31,644 nt of DNA from CAYOUV01 sp963790075 (GCA_963790075.1 CAWBNG010000002.1:1-31644); one strand, 5' to 3'; counted from the first letter of the stretch, positions 8,143 to 17,611 are shown. Notes: a model not told the origin generated them from the letters alone. A program made the numbers and translations.

Positions 8143-8887
8143 ATGGATGACAAATTTCTAACCGCAAAACAAGTCCAGGAATTATTGCACGTTGATCGAA
8201 CTACAATCTACCGCATGCTTAAAGATGGACGGTTAACCGGCATTAAAGTGGGCCAGCAATGGCGGTTTTCAGCAAGTGAAGTCGATGATCTGTTAGCCGG
8301 TGTATTGAGCATGGAAGAAGGACCTGCATACCAGTTCAGATGTCTTGCCGCTGCACTGTATGCAGCCAATTCAGGATGTTTTTGCAGAAGTAGCCAATAT
8401 TGGCTCGGTCACTACCGATAAAAAGGGCCAGCCGCTTAACCAATCAGTAATTCGTGTGAATTCTGCAACTTAATTATGGCCAGCGAAAAGGGATATCAGG
8501 TTGTATCAGTCCTGGCGACACCTGGCCGAACAAAAAAGTGACGCTCCTGAATTTATCGCCTGTCATGCCGGGCTGGAATATGCACGGGCAAGAATTGAAG
8601 TAAATGTGAACTGGTTGCGCATCAGGTAGTTGGTCAATTTTATGTAAACCCCCCTGATCCGCAAGAAGAAAAAACACGTCTTACAAGACCTGTCCGAGAA
8701 ATACCAGATCGACTCTGAGTTGTTGGAAAAAGCCTAAGAAAATTCCGGTTTTAGAAACACGTGAAGCTCCCGGATCAGTGGTTGGCTAAATCGTGTTGCC
8801 AGTACCTTTGAACGTATCGGCAAGGAACGTGCCGAATTAATGAACAGATTGCGAGAAAATATCCGAATGAGTGAACTAAAGCTATGA
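8143..8887 (+). CDS. HTH (excisionase/MerR-type) PocR-domain transcriptional regulator, frameshifted
   Basis: Residues 1-55 form a clear helix-turn-helix of the excisionase family (FLTAKQVQELLHVDRTTIYR ... WRFSASEVDDLL). After a frameshift near 8345 the reading continues as a PocR sensory domain: LPLHCMQPIQDVFAEVANIG, SVTTDKKGQPL, FCNLIMASEKG, then WRHLAEQKSDAPEFIACHAG, HQVVGQFYVNPPDP and a C-terminal helix ending SELKL. Conserved Cys in the FCNLI and ACHAG segments fit a PocR ligand or metal pocket. Further frame changes lie near 8455, 8510, 8620 and 8680-8850. It stands directly in front of the sulfur-relay/hydrogenase genes, so it is the best candidate for their regulator. The ligand is unknown. 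Confidence 0.75.
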
Positions 8888-8905
8888 GAGCAGAAGGAGA
8901 ACAAA

Positions 8906-9139
8906 ATGTCTACAAATTTCGATCAAGAACTTGATACCAGCGGTCTGGCCTGTCCCATGCCAATTTTGAAAACCAAGAAAGCCGTTGATGGCATGCAGAC
9001 CGGTCAGGTGCTCAAAATGATATCCACGGACCCGGGTTCAGTGCCGGATGTACAGGCCTGGACTTCTAAGACAGGTCACGAACTGGTTGAGCACGAAAAA
9101 TCAAACGATAAATTCATTTTTTACATCAAACATAAATAA
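8906..9139 (+). CDS. tusA: TusA-family sulfur carrier protein
   Basis: 77 residues, intact. TusA/SirA proteins carry sulfur as a persulfide on the Cys of a CPxP motif and hand it to other proteins in the cytoplasm. Here the motif is LACPMPILKTKKA (Cys at about residue 16), preceded by LDTSGLAC and followed by the typical VLKMISTDPGSVPDVQAW strand-helix. The ATG follows AGAAGGAG. In sulfur-oxidising or sulfur-reducing organisms tusA is found beside dsrE and lipoate-carrier genes, as here; that context points to dissimilatory sulfur transfer rather than tRNA thiolation. Confidence 0.92.
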   Translation: MSTNFDQELDTSGLACPMPILKTKKAVDGMQTGQVLKMISTDPGSVPDVQAWTSKTGHELVEHEKSNDKFIFYIKHK

Positions 9140-9210
9140 AAACTATCTCGATTTTTCAAGAATCAAGATTTCACAGTTTTTTCAGGTCGTAAAACCTAAA
9201 GGAGGTAAAT

Positions 9211-9690
9211 ATGACCGCTAAACGATTGGCAATTATTGCCGCTCATGGATCATGGACGAGGCTTATCCGCCCCTGATCCTCGCTACTGCTGCAGTTGCAA
9301 TGGAAATGGAAGCAGCTATTTTCTTCACATTCTATGGTCTCGAAATCACTCAAAAAGGCAATGCGGATAAGCTGCAAGGTTTCGCCGATTGCTAACCCGG
9401 CTATGCCGCAGCCAATTCCCGGGATTTCAATTCCCAATATCATTGGAATGCTGCCCGGTATGACCGCGGTTGCGACCGGCATGATGAATGGTTGGATGAA
9501 AAAAGCCAATGTGTCCAAGCTCAGCGAATTGTTGGAAATTGCCATGGAAATGGATGTGCGTATGATCGCCTGCCAGATGACGATGGATGTCATGGGAATC
9601 AAAAAGGAAGACTTGATCGACGGAATTGAAGTCGCCGGCGCAGCAACTTTCCTGGAATTCGCCAGCGATGAGCGATGCTCTATCTTCTAA
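9211..9690 (+). CDS. DsrE2-type (DsrE/DsrF/DrsH-like) sulfurtransferase, one frameshift
   Basis: About 160 residues. The N-terminus, MTAKRLAIIAAHGS, and the continuation DEAYPPLILATAAVAMEMEA / IFFTFYGLEITQKGNADKL are in two frames because of an indel near 9250; another lies near 9380. The rest is intact: a hydrophobic Pro/Met-rich stretch with NIIGMLPGMTAVATGMM, then MIACQMTMDVMGIKKEDLID with the conserved Cys, and GAATFLEFA. This is the DrsE_2 family pattern, implicated in persulfide transfer with TusA. A strong AAAGGAGG site precedes the ATG. It lies 71 bp after tusA. Confidence 0.85.
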
Positions 9691-9749
9691 GACTGACTTC
9701 ACATTTGGCTGAAACTAGATTTTTATTACGAAAGGAAAGGAAGATAATC

Positions 9750-10096
9750 ATGAAGATAAAATATTGATCATCATGACCAGCGGACCGGATACTCCGCGTC
9801 GCTGTGCAACACCATTCTTTTTTGCCACCCTTGCGGCAGCCATGGATTATGAAGTGACCATGTTCTTCACCATCGACGGCACGCTGCTGCTCAAAAAGGG
9901 ATGGCGGAGACGGTATATCCCAAGAAGGGTGGGAAGCCAGTCAGCGATTTCCTGAAGGATGCCATGGATGCCGGAGTAAAATTTATAGCCTGCACCGCCT
10001 CAATGGAGCTGCACGACCTGCAAGCCAGATGACCTGATCGATGGCGTCAAAATGGTCGGTGGTGCAACGATGTGGCAGATGGCTGAAGATTGCTAA
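9750..10096 (+). CDS. DsrE-family protein (DsrE3-like), frameshifted
   Basis: About 115 residues: KILIIMTSGPDTPRRCATPF, FATLAAAMDYEVTMFFTIDG, LLLKKG then AETVYPKKGGKPVSDFLKDA, GVKFIACTASMELHDL and DLIDGVKMVGGATMWQMAED. The conserved Cys in FIACTAS is the expected sulfur-binding residue of DsrE-type proteins. Indels occur near 9762, 9898 and 10028. The paired DsrE-family genes after tusA match the arrangement known from sHdr-type sulfur-oxidation loci, in which DsrE3 receives or gives sulfur to TusA. A GGAAAGGAAG site precedes the ATG. Confidence 0.82.
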
Positions 10097-10129
10097 AGTT
10101 TTAACATTCTAAGAAAGGAGATTGAATTT

Positions 10130-10578
10130 ATGGCAGATATTCGTGGCTGTAATTTACCTGATGATCTGTACTATCTGATTGAGAAACATGTCTGGGCAAA
10201 ACCGATTGAGGATGGCACGGTCCGGGTCGGAATGACAGCTGTGGCCGGCCAAATTAGCAGGCGGTAAATTGGCCGGCGGTTACAGTCAAAGAAAAGGCTA
10301 TTGGTAAGGAAATTGCCAAGGGCAAGAGCGTCGCAACCGTGGAAAGCAGCAAATTTGTGGGTCCGGTGCCGGCACCGATTACCGGTGTGCTGGTGCGCGG
10401 AAATGAAAAACTGGCCTCGACCCAAACCTGGCCAGTACTGATCCTTATGGAGAGGGCTGGATTGCAGAAATGAAGCCCTCCAACTGGGACGGCGAGAAAA
10501 GCCGGTTGGCCAGCGGGTGCTGAAGGGCTGGCAGCTTATCAGAAGAAACTGGAAGCCGAAAATATTTCTTGCTCCTGA
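10130..10578 (+). CDS. lipoyl-carrier protein, LbpA/GcvH-like
   Basis: About 148 residues. It begins GCNLPDDLYYLIEKHVWAKP, as LbpA proteins do, and has the lipoylation segment KGKSVATVESSKFVGPVPAP with the acceptor Lys in ESSK. The ending DPYGEGWIAEMKPSNWDGE and a C-terminal helix with AEGLAAYQKKLEAENISC are longer than housekeeping GcvH. LbpA is the lipoate-binding partner of the sHdr sulfur-oxidation complex. No other glycine-cleavage genes are near, while tusA, dsrE genes and a lipoate ligase are. Frame changes lie near 10255-10268, 10430 and 10505. A AAGAAAGGAG site precedes the ATG. A true GcvH is the alternative but the context argues against it. Confidence 0.82.
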
Positions 10579-10587
10579 TACTCATCT

Positions 10588-10621
10588 GAGCATGGTAATC
10601 ATTTGCCATGCTCTCATTTTT
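10588..10621 (+). terminator. terminator or attenuator between lbpA-like gene and hydrogenase
   Basis: An 8-bp stem GAGCATGG (10588-10595) / CCATGCTC (10606-10613) with a 10-nt loop, then TCATTTTTT. It lies 10 bp after the stop of the carrier gene and just before the hydrogenase ribosome site. Partial read-through would set the ratio of sulfur carriers to hydrogenase. Confidence 0.65.
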
Positions 10622-10641
10622 TACATTCAGAGGAGGAGAAT

Positions 10642-11752
10642 ATGCCCGAAGAAACAATTGCTCAAAGTTTGAGAAAGAGGGCGTTTCACGGCGTGATTTT
10701 TTCAAACTAAGTGGATTAATGGCGGCCGCAATGGGGTTGAACTTCGCTCCGCCGGTTTCGGCAAGCGGACTGCCGCTAAACTGGCGCGAGGCTACAATGC
10801 TAGATCATACCATTGCCAAGCGTTGGAAACCAAATCTCGCCTGCCGGTCATCTGGCTGGAATTCTCGGATTGCGCAGGATGCACCGAAGCCATCTCGCGT
10901 TCTGATTCACCCACACTTGGTCAATCTGGTGCTAAATACGTTAACCATCGAATATCATGAAACGCTTTCTGCCGCGGCCGGCTTTCAGGTGGAACAAGCC
11001 AAACAGGACGCCATGAAGAAATATGCCGGCCAATACATCCTTGTTGTTGAAGGCAGTATTCCGCTTGGCTATTGACGGCAACTATTGCACGATCGGCGGA
11101 CGCACCGCGCTGGATTTGTTGAAGGAAGCAGCATCAGGTGCCGCAGCTATCATCGCTACCGGTAATTGCGCTTCATTTGGCGGCATTCCAAAAGCCAAGC
11201 CTAATCCCGACAGGATGCCAAGGGCGTCTGGGAAATTATTACAGATAAACCGGTTGTCAACATTCCCGGTTGCCCGGCAATTCCTGAAGTTACCACCGGT
11301 ACGATTGCTCATTTTGTAATTTTCGGCGCTCTGCCTGAACTGGATGGACTGAATCGCCCCATGACATTCTACGGCAACACTGTTCATGACCGCTGCCTGC
11401 GCCGCCCATTTTATGAGGCGGGCAAGTTCGCCCTTTCGTTTGATGATGAAGGTGCCAAGCAAGGCTGGTGTCTCTATAAACTGGGCTGCAAGGGCCCAAC
11501 CACTTATAATGCCTGCGCTTCGATTCGATGGGATGCAAGGGCTATCTTTCCCGGTCCAATCCGGGCACCCCTGCCTGGGTTGCTCCGAGCCTAATTTCTG
11601 GGATGGCGGCGGTTTTTACCAGGGTCAGTCGGCTCCGTTGGAGAGACCGGCAGTCACGCGGTAGGCGCGGCGGTCTGGGTGGTGCGGCGATTGGCGTAGG
11701 AAACATGCTGGTCAACCAAGCCAAGAAAAAAGCCAAGGAAGGTGACAAATGA
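10642..11752 (+). CDS. hynS: [NiFe] hydrogenase small subunit, Tat-exported, Isp-type
   Basis: Carries the three Fe-S clusters that pass electrons from the Ni-Fe site. The N-terminus has the twin-arginine signal SRRDFFKLSGLMAAAMGLNF. The proximal-cluster motif EFSDCAGCTEA is readable near 10855, followed by LVLNTLTIEYHETLSAAAG, GNCASFGGIP, IPGCPAIPEV, the distal-cluster VHDRCLRRPFYEAGKF, LGCKGPTTYNAC and CLGCSEPNFWDGGGF. A C-terminal hydrophobic tail ends KKKAKEGDK. At least six frame changes (near 10680, 10780, 10850, 11065, 11215, 11525-11660) split it, but all cluster ligands are present. AGGAGGAG precedes the ATG. Its stop overlaps the isp1 start (ATGA). Residues and order match Isp-type (group 1e) enzymes; exact group needs a tree. 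Confidence 0.92.
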
Positions 11753-12428
11753 ACTGGGATTCTGTTTTGAGTTTTGCACGCGGCCCGTTTTTCTATGCGG
11801 CCCTGCTGTTTTTTGTGGGTGGGATGATATATCGCCTGGTTAATGTGATCGGGCTGGGTTGGAGAAAAGACCGGGTCCCTGCCAGAGGCAGCAAAGCCAG
11901 CGGGGTGGTCCGATCTTTCTTGAAGGGCATCCTGATCTGGCCTTTCATTCCCTGGGTAAAAAATACGTTCAAACGCAACCCGTTAATTTACATCGCCGGC
12001 GGCTTGTTTCACCTGGGGCTGTTCGTGGTAATCATCCTGGGAACGCCGCATATGCTGGTCTGGAAGAGCCTGCTGGGATTTGGCTGGCCCACTCTGCCCT
12101 GCCAATCGTGGACTGGCTGGCAGCAGTGGCCATCATCGCCATGCTGATTCTGTTGCTCAACCGCATCATCCATCCGGTGCTGAAGCTGATCTCCGGCCCG
12201 GCGGAATATGCTAGCCTGGCTGTTGGTTTTCCTGCCAATGGTGACGGGTTATATGATGACCCATCACCTGTGGTTCCACGTATGAAGTGCTGTTTCAGCC
12301 TGCATATGCTCGCGGTGGATTTGCTGTTGATCTGGATCCCGATCAGCCGCATATCCCATTTCGTTTTCTATTTCTTCGCCCGCATCATTCACGGGCAGGA
12401 ATTCGGCAAACGCGGCGTGGCAGTATAG
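11749..12428 (+). CDS. Isp1-like NarI/DsrM-type cytochrome b membrane subunit
   Basis: About 226 residues, with five or so membrane helices. It starts MNWDSVLSFARGPFFYAALL and contains GGLFHLGLFVVIILGTPHML, WLAAVAIIAMLILLLNRIIH, WLLVFLPMVTGYMMTHHLWF and SLHMLAVDLLLIWIPISRIS. His residues in the second helix (GLFHLG) and near THHLWFH and LHMLAVD are candidates for heme b ligands. Indels near 12095, 12218 and 12282 split the frame. It lies between the small subunit and the Fe-S oxidoreductase, exactly as isp1 does in the hynS-isp1-isp2-hynL operons of Thiocapsa and Aquifex. It would link the periplasmic hydrogenase to the quinone pool or to the cytoplasmic Isp2. Confidence 0.88.
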
Positions 12429-12438
12429 GAGGTGTGAA

Positions 12439-13712
12439 ATGACTGAAACCCAAGAAGCAATGCAAACCTTTGTGACATGAGACCGGCGGCTGGGCAGCTT
12501 CGCAACTGGAAGCCTGCACCCGCTGTGGGATGTGTGCCGAAGCCTGCCATTTTTACCAGGCGACCGGCAATCCCGAATATGCTCCGGTCTGGAAAATTGA
12601 ACTTATTGCGCCGAGCGTATGAGCAGCGATTTACCATTATCGGGCGGATTCAAGGCGCTGCTCGGGTTGGACAAACGTGTCACCGATGAAGATCTCACTC
12701 ACTGGAGCGAACTGAACTATTACGCCTGCACGGTCTGTAACAAATGCTCGATGGTCTGCCCGATGGGCATTGACCTGGGTTCATTGCTTGCACGAGGTGC
12801 GGGCCGGACTGGCTGCAGCCGGAGCTGGTACCGGCGGATCTGATGGCGGCAGTCAACAAACAAATCGAGGAAGGCAGCCCGCTGGGCATGACGCCGATCG
12901 GTCTGGGATCAGCGCCTGGAATGGGTGGCGGATGAATGGGAGGTCGATATCCCGCGTGATGTCAAGGGAGCCGATACACTGGTCGTCTTCTCGTCCATTG
13001 AGGTGATGAAGTTTCCCACCAACGTCGCCGCCATTGCCAAGGTCCTCAATAAGGCCGGCGAAAAATGGACCGTCAGCAGCAAGGCGCGCGAAGATCGTCA
13101 ATTTCGGTTTCTATGAAGGCAGTGCGGAGCACACCAAGCTGTTCCTGAACCGTGTCCTGGATGGCGCCAAGGAACTGGGCGTCAAGCGCATTATGGTGAC
13201 CGAATGCGGCCATGCTTACGATGCCCTGCGCTGGCATGCGGCCAACTTGATACCTGAGGCCAACGATTTCGAAATCATCCATATTACCGGCGTGCTGGGA
13301 GAATTGGTGAGCAGCGGCAAAATCAAACTCAAGCCTGGGTTCTTCGACGAAGATGGGACGATCACTTTCCATGATGCCTGCAAGATCCAGCGTAAAGGTG
13401 GTCATATCCAGGAACCCCGCGACATTCTGAAGATCCTGGCGCCCAAATCGTTCAAGGAAATGACCCCCAACCGCGAGGAGGCCATTTGCTGTGGCGGCGG
13501 CGGCGGTGTGATCGCAATCAAGGCTGCAGATCCCATCCGCTATGCAGCTTTTGAGTTGAAGATTGATCAGGTGAATGCGGTTGGTGCAAAGACTGTTGCA
13601 ATGTCCTGCTCCAACTGCCGCTTGCAGTTTACCGATGGCGTCGAGCATTTCAAATTGGATTGGAAGATCACCGGGTCTGGCTCAAATGGTGGCTGATGCC
13701 CTGGTGGAGTAG
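12439..13712 (+). CDS. Isp2-like HdrD/DsrK-type iron-sulfur oxidoreductase with CCG domain
   Basis: About 424 residues. Two 4Fe-4S motifs: CTRCGMCAEACHFYQ near 12510 and CTVCNKCSMVCPMG near 12730. A CCG module follows: FHDACKI, 35 residues, CCGGGGG, 37 residues, CSNC, the pattern that holds the noncubane cluster of heterodisulfide reductase HdrB/D, where disulfides are reduced. Frame changes lie near 12478, 12600, 12800-12845, 12905, 13090 and 13672; the reading ends KITGLAQMVADALVE at 13712. It is the cytoplasmic partner of Isp1. Isp2/DsrK proteins are thought to reduce a disulfide or trisulfide substrate; with TusA and a lipoyl carrier encoded alongside, those are plausible partners here. 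Confidence 0.9.
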
Positions 13713-13721
13713 GAGGTAATA

Positions 13722-14046
13722 ATGAAACCCTCATTTGACATTACACCGGTTGAAAAGGGCATCGTCCGCTGCCAGCATACCGGCGAATTTTCACCCGAAG
13801 ACATCCAGTCACTGGCTGCATTTATGCTCGATTATCGCGGTAAATTGTTGATTGATCTGAGCGGCTCAACCGGAGAAGAATGCGGCCGGCATATCAAAAA
13901 TTTCCGCCCCATGATGCCAACCGCGGCCATTTTTGGGGCACCAATAGACCCATCAATTCCTCGAAGTTTCGGACAGCTATTACACCCATGAAGTGCGATA
14001 TTTCGAAACCGAAGATGAAGCCTTAACCTGGCTTCGAAATCAGTAG
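13722..14046 (+). CDS. small SpoIIAA/STAS-like protein
   Basis: About 108 residues: MKPSFDITPVEKGIVRCQHT, then SPEDIQSLAAFMLDYRGKLL, LIDLSGSTGEECGRHIKNFR, TAAIFGAPIDPS, and in a second frame LEVSDSYYTHEVRYFETEDE with ALTWLRNQ. The alternating strand-helix layout and DEALTWL ending are those of SpoIIAA-like (STAS/SEC14-like) small proteins. One indel near 13955 separates the parts. The ATG has AGGAGG. It is inserted between isp2 and hynL, 9 bp before the large subunit, a position where I know of no standard gene. Its function here is unknown; it could be a structural or regulatory partner. Confidence 0.7.
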
Positions 14047-14055
14047 GAGAACAAT

Positions 14056-15868
14056 ATGGCACAACGAATAGTAGTAGATCCCATTACCCGTATCGAAGGC
14101 CACCTGCGCATCGAAGCTGAGCTGGATGCCGAACAATACCATCACGCAAGCTTATTCCTCCGGGACAATGGTACGTGGCATCGAGATCATCCTGAAAGGA
14201 CCGTGATCCGCGGGAAGCCTGGGCGTTCACCCAGCGCGCCTGCGGTGTTTGCACCACGGTGCATTCATTTGCATCCATCCGCTCGGTGGAAGATGCCCTG
14301 AAAATCAAAATCCCCAAGGCTGCCAACCTGATGCGCAACCTGATGATCGCCCAGCAGTATGTGCATGACCACGTGATGCATTTCTATCACCTGCACGCAC
14401 TCGACTGGGTGGATGTGGTTGGCTGTCTCTCAAAGCCGACCCGGCGGCAGACGGCCAGCATCCAGCAAGCAATTTCACCCTGGCCCAATGCTTCGCCGGC
14501 TTATTTTGCCGATATCCAGAGTAAGGTAAAGGCTATTGTGGACAGCGGCCAGCTCTCCATCTTTGCCAATGCTTATTGGGGCCACCCGGCTTATAAACTG
14601 CCGCCGGAAGTCAACCTGCTGGCTGTGGCCCATTATCTGGAAGCCCTGGATGCACAACGGACTTTTACCAAGATCCACACCATTTTCGGCGGCAAAAATC
14701 CGCATCCAAACTTCGTGGTCGGCGGCGTCCCCATGCCAATTGACCTGAACACTGACACTGCCCTGAATGCCGAACGGCTTTCCATCATCAAGGACAGCAT
14801 TGATCGTATGATCGACCTTCGTAGACCAGGTTTACCTGCCCGACCTGTTGGCGATTGCTCCGTACTATCTGGAATACGCCGGCCTGGGCGAGGGTCTTGG
14901 CAATTTCCTGACCTGGGGCGAGTTCCCGGATACCGATAACAGCGACCTTTCCAAGTTCCTGGTGCCGCGTGCCGTCATCACCGGCCGGGACCTGACCAAT
15001 ATCAGGAACCTGATCCGCGCGATTTCGAGAAAATGCAGGAATTCGTTGCTCACTCCTGGTACGAACAGAGCGTAGGTGATCGAAGCTGGTCTGCATCCGT
15101 GGAAGGGTGAGACCAAGTTCAATTACACCGGTCCAAAGCCGCCTTATGATTTCCTGGATGTGGATCAGAAGTATTCGTGGCTCAAAGCCCCGCGTTGGGC
15201 GGAAACGCCAATGGAAGTCGGCCCACTGGCCCGTGTGCTGGCTAATGTATGCCAGCGGTCATGAACAAACCAAAGAACTGACCGATATGGTCCTCAAAAC
15301 ACTGGAGGCGCCGCTTGACGGCAGTCTTTTCCACTCTGGGACGCACCGCAGCGCGCGCTATCGAAACCAAGGTCTTTGCCGACTTCATGCTGAAGACTTA
15401 CAATGATCTGATCGACACCATCAAGGCCGGCGACACCAATACCTTCAATGGCGAAAAATGGGAACCCACTTCCTGGCCTGTCACATGCTGAGGGCTTTGG
15501 TTATATGGAAGCTCCGCGTGGCGCTTTGGGTCACTGGATAGTGATCGACAAAGGCAAGATCACCAATTACCAGATGGTCGTTCCAACCACCTGGAATGCC
15601 TCGCCGCGTGACCAAAGGGCAGCCCGGCGCTTACGAAATGTCGCTGGTCGGCACGCCGCTTGCCAAACCCGAGTGGCCGCTGGAAATCCTGCGCACGATC
15701 CATTCCTTCGATCCCTGCATGGCCTGTGCCATCCACATGGTGGATGCCGATGGCAAGGATCTGGGCGAGGTGGCAACCGGCCTGAACGTGTGTTTTAGCA
15801 TAGCTAGAAATTTCGGAGAGGCGGAGGGCATCCGACGACTATCAAACTCCGCCTCTTGTTATCAGTAA
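14056..15868 (+). CDS. hynL: [NiFe] hydrogenase large subunit, Isp-type
   Basis: Bears the Ni-Fe active site. The start MAQRIVVDPITRIEGHLRIE is typical. Both Cys pairs are present: RACGVCTTVHS (near 14238) and FDPCMACAIH (near 15710), so all four Ni ligands are Cys and none is Sec. Intermediate landmarks: AYWGHPAYKLPPEVNLLAVA, FGGKNPHPNFVVGG, PRGALGHWIVIDKGKITNYQ and VVPTTWNASPRDQ. Frame changes fall near 14130-14255, 14440, 14818, 15022, 15075, 15250, 15330, 15465 and 15605. The in-frame end is 15868, but this runs through a hairpin; a single-base slip would end it at the TAG at 15796-15798, giving the usual short peptide that the protease removes after the His. The earlier end is more likely. 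Confidence 0.92.
15818..15855 (+). terminator. perfect 9-bp hairpin after hynL
   Basis: GAGGCGGAG (15818-15826) pairs with CTCCGCCTC (15847-15855) across a 20-nt loop, followed by TTGTTA. The tail is poor in T, so it could be a weak terminator or an mRNA-stabilising 3' hairpin. It supports an end of the large-subunit gene before it. Confidence 0.5.
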
Positions 15869-16401
15869 ATGATGAATATATCGTCTATCGTAAAATAGTC
15901 CTCGGACTGGGCAACACGCTCAACCGTGACGAAGGGCTGGGCGTGCACGCCCTCAAGGCGCTGCAAGAGCGCCTCGCCACAGCCACTCCCCAGAGTGGAG
16001 AATATCATGAGGGCGAACTGGAATTCCTCGACGGCGGTGTTCTCGGCTTGAACCTGCTGCCCTGGGTGGAAGAAGCCAGTCACTTGCTGGTATTGGATGC
16101 CATCAACGCCCATAAAGAACCCGGGCACCCTCATCGATTGAAGCGCGATCAAATCCCTCTTTTTACCGGCATCAAATTATCTGACCACCAGATGACATTC
16201 CAGGAAGTGCTTGGGCTGGCAAATTTCGCGCAAATTGCCTGCCCACACCTGTACCTGATCGGGGTGCAACCCGCTGACCTGTCTATAGGCGTGGAGCTCA
16301 GCCAGATCAGCCATTAAAGCAGTCCTCCCGCAAATTCTGGACGCGCGGCCGAAGCCATGCTACGAGAATGGGAATCGCTGAGTGAGATTAACTCTGCTTG
16401 A
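15856..16401 (+). CDS. [NiFe] hydrogenase maturation protease (HyaD/HybD/HoxM family)
   Basis: Cleaves the C-terminal peptide of the large subunit once nickel is in place. The signature GLGNTLNRDEGLGVHAL is intact, with the family acid in RDEG; LEFLDGGVLGLNLLPWVE, LLVLDAI with its metal-binding Asp, and SDHQMTFQEVLGLA complete the fold. A frameshift near 16310 hides the tail, which resumes as AEAMLREWESLSEINSA to 16401. The start is unclear: TTG at 15856 is in frame but follows directly on the hairpin, while ATG at 15869 would need one indel and gives a more usual short N-terminus. About 180 residues. Its place right after hynL fits. Confidence 0.88.
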
Positions 16402-16414
16402 CGTGAGAAAGAAA

Positions 16415-17437
16415 ATGGATTACTATTTTCTTGATCAAAGTTTCATGGGCTCACAGCCAGGCACTTTATCACGCTGCGGCTTATTTGCAACATGAAGCGC
16501 TCTTCATCCTGCGTCCGGCCACTCCCTACGTCTGCATCGGCTTCCACCAGGATGCCGAGCAGGAAATAGACCTTGAATTTTGCCAAGGAGCAACGCTATC
16601 CCTGTTTTTCGCCGTGAAGTAGGCGGCGGTGCTGTTTACCTGGACGGTGAGCAATTGTTCTACCAACTCATCTTGCGCAAAGATCAGGCCCGAGGTCCCG
16701 GAAAACAAAGCTGAACTCTACCGCAAGTTCCTGAGCTCCGGTCGTCGAAACCTATCGCGAATTCGGTGTGCCGGCCGAATACAAACCGGTCAACGACATC
16801 CTCGCCAATGGGCGCAAGGTCTCCGGCAACGGGCGCGGCGGAGATCAACGACATGGTGGTCATCTGGTGGGTAATTTCATCCTGGATTTCAATTATGAGA
16901 TGATGAGCAAGTGTCTGCGGGTCCCCGATGAGAAATTCCGCGACAAAGTCTTCAAGACCCTGCAGGAGAACTTGAGCACCTTCCTGCGCGAAACGGGACG
17001 ATTCCCGAGACCTATCTACTGGGCGATGATCTGGCCCAGCGATACGAAGCCATCCTCGGCCCACTGACCCGCAAGACCGCTCCGGACCCCGAACTGGTGG
17101 CCAAAGCCGATGAACTGCAGGCCGAGCGCTACACGACTGAATGGCTGTTGGCCAACGACCACGCCGCGCCGATGTGCGCCAGGTGAAAATCCGCGAAGGC
17201 GTTTATGTCATCCAGAATATGCTCAAGACACCCGGGGGCCTGATCCGTGTCACAGCGGTCAATGAGGATGGCCAATTGCGAGAAGTGCATATTTCCGGCG
17301 ATTTCTTCTTCTATCCGGCAAAAGATCTATTGGATTTAGAGCGTAGCTTGGATAACGTGCCAATTGAGGTCGAGGCTGTGGAGAATGCAGTAGCGCAATT
17401 CTACGCACACCGTCTCGTCGAATTCCCCGGAATCTAG
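16415..17437 (+). CDS. lipoate-protein ligase A family, with C-terminal accessory domain
   Basis: Would attach lipoate to the carrier encoded at 10130. About 340 residues; MDYYFLDQS, then AAAYLQHEALFILRPATPYV, CIGFHQDAEQEIDLEFC, the ligase motif RREVGGGAVYLDGEQLFYQL, and VNDILANGRKVSGNG with the catalytic Lys of RKVSG. The C-terminal part (VRQVKIREGVYVIQNMLKTP, VHISGDFFFYPAKDLLDLE) is the accessory domain of LplA/LplB-type ligases. Frame changes lie near 16450, 16590, 16690, 16738, 16838, 16870, 17003 and 17070-17160. Location 13 bp behind the hydrogenase protease shows it belongs to the same unit. Dedicated lipoate ligases (sLpl) are a known feature of sHdr loci. Confidence 0.85.
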
Positions 17438-17593
17438 CCAAAAGATTTCGCTCGAGTAATTATCCCCCAATCCGAAAATTCACCGAATTGACCATTTCAG
17501 AATTACTAAATAATTTTTCAGACCTAGCTACTTTGTTGTAGGAAGGCATTCCTTCTCTTGCGTAGACTGATTTTTTATCATTACATCTTCACG

Positions 17594-17611
17594 GAAAGCG
17601 AACGGGCTTTC
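17594..17611 (+). terminator. small hairpin between convergent genes
   Basis: GAAAGC-GAACGG-GCTTTC followed by GTTTA, in the 211-bp gap between the ligase gene and the convergent exporter gene. The stem is short and the T-run weak. Confidence 0.3.

Noticed and set aside
10130..10578. Glycine cleavage H protein
   Set aside because: No gcvT or gcvP nearby, longer C-terminus, and TusA/DsrE/lipoate-ligase context favour an LbpA-like carrier; not fully excluded.
15705..15740. Selenocysteine in the hydrogenase large subunit
   Set aside because: The Ni-ligand codons in DPCMACAIH are TGC and TGT, normal Cys.
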